Source: Macrotrachela quadricornifera
Taxonomy: Eukaryota > Rotifera > Eurotatoria > Philodinida > Philodinidae
Assembly (NCBI GenBank): GCA_022393335.1
Contig: JAJEKB010017875.1
Location: 34,315-98,314, forward strand
Direction of reading: 5' to 3'
DNA: 64,000 nt
The first letter of the stretch is position 1. Every line of letters starts with the position of its first letter. Positions 63,789 through 64,000 of this stretch are shown here, piece after piece. The position numbers were made by a program, and so were the translations under genes. The notes under the pieces are model-generated. The model did no database searches, had not been told where the DNA came from, and saw only the letters and a list, made by a program, of their open reading frames with translations.

Positions 63789-64000
63789 ATGTTATTCAAA
63801 TTATCTAGAATTTATTTATCATCTCGATCATTATATCCACCTCTATTTACTCTCTCTTCACGTCTTTCATCTTCTTCTACAAAAACACTTTTGCCTTCAT
63901 CAAAGCCTACACAAAGTTATTATCATCATGCATCAGATATTCCAATTTTATACCATACACTTGGTCAACATTTGGAAAAACTTGCTCATATACATCCAAA
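63789..64000 (+). CDS. Medium-chain acyl-CoA synthetase ACSF2-like, N-terminal part (runs off window)
   Basis: The ATG at 63789 opens a frame that stays open to the window end (70 codons). The first 40 residues are rich in Ser, Arg and Leu with no acidic residue (LSRIYLSSRSLYPPLF, LSSRLSSSSTK), typical of a mitochondrial targeting peptide. The following SYYHHASDIPILYHTLGQHLEKLAHIHPN (shown here by its key words SYYH, PILYHTLGQ, LEKLA, HPN) matches the beginning of ACSF2-type acyl-CoA ligases, which activate medium-chain fatty acids in mitochondria. No catalytic motif lies within the window, so the family call depends on this N-terminal signature. Confidence 0.55.
   Translation, partial: MLFKLSRIYLSSRSLYPPLFTLSSRLSSSSTKTLLPSSKPTQSYYHHASDIPILYHTLGQHLEKLAHIHP

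Noticed and set aside
1..64000. tRNA, rRNA or other RNA genes
   Set aside because: I scanned by eye for tRNA B-box-like GTTCGAATC contexts and long conserved rRNA blocks and found none with a supporting cloverleaf. A tRNAscan-SE run would be decisive.

Overview
The window is AT-rich eukaryotic DNA with intron-split genes, short to kilobase-sized GT-AG introns and many small transposon remnants. An F-box/LRR-like gene of a type I associate with bdelloid rotifers, the TIR genes, and a ZZ-finger carboxylate-reductase-like enzyme all point to a bdelloid rotifer (Adineta/Rotaria type). This assignment rests on recognition of protein style, not on a search.

Layout. 1-12 kb is a graveyard. It holds a histone-deacetylase pseudogene cut by a transposon-like element, a possible CAMLG/GET2-like gene with frame problems, an F-box gene with a damaged second exon, and a titin/twitchin-like immunoglobulin-domain pseudogene. 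Several inverted-repeat (MITE-like) insertions lie among them. 12.3-18.5 kb (minus) carries a three-exon gene for an ARM-like plus TIR protein (734 aa in my model). Its second intron holds a young Tc1/mariner-like inverted-repeat element whose centre is a 400-N assembly gap.

21.7-34.0 kb (minus) and 42.3-51.7 kb (plus) carry two divergent paralogues pointing away from each other. Both have the same exon order and the same intron phases, and both join into complete reading frames (1274 aa and 1236 aa). Their architecture reads as KH-like modules, a degenerate macro domain, another KH-like module, a TIR domain, a charged linker, and a C-terminal domain I do not recognise. The plus copy keeps the TIR glutamate expected for NAD+ cleavage. 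The minus copy has histidine at that site and looks like a pseudoenzyme. Exons for a SAM domain lie between the two genes.

55.3-59.7 kb (minus) carries a multidomain enzyme: ZZ zinc finger, acyl-adenylating domain, carrier domain, NADPH thioester reductase. At 63.8 kb (plus) a gene resembling mitochondrial acyl-CoA synthetase ACSF2 begins and runs off the window.

Working idea: the 12-52 kb block is an NAD+/ADP-ribose innate-immunity cluster. It would contain one ARM-TIR protein, one probably active KH-macro-TIR protein, one probably inactive partner and a loose SAM module. The joining of macro and TIR domains in one animal protein is the main novelty. All exon boundaries were read by eye and no transcript evidence was available.
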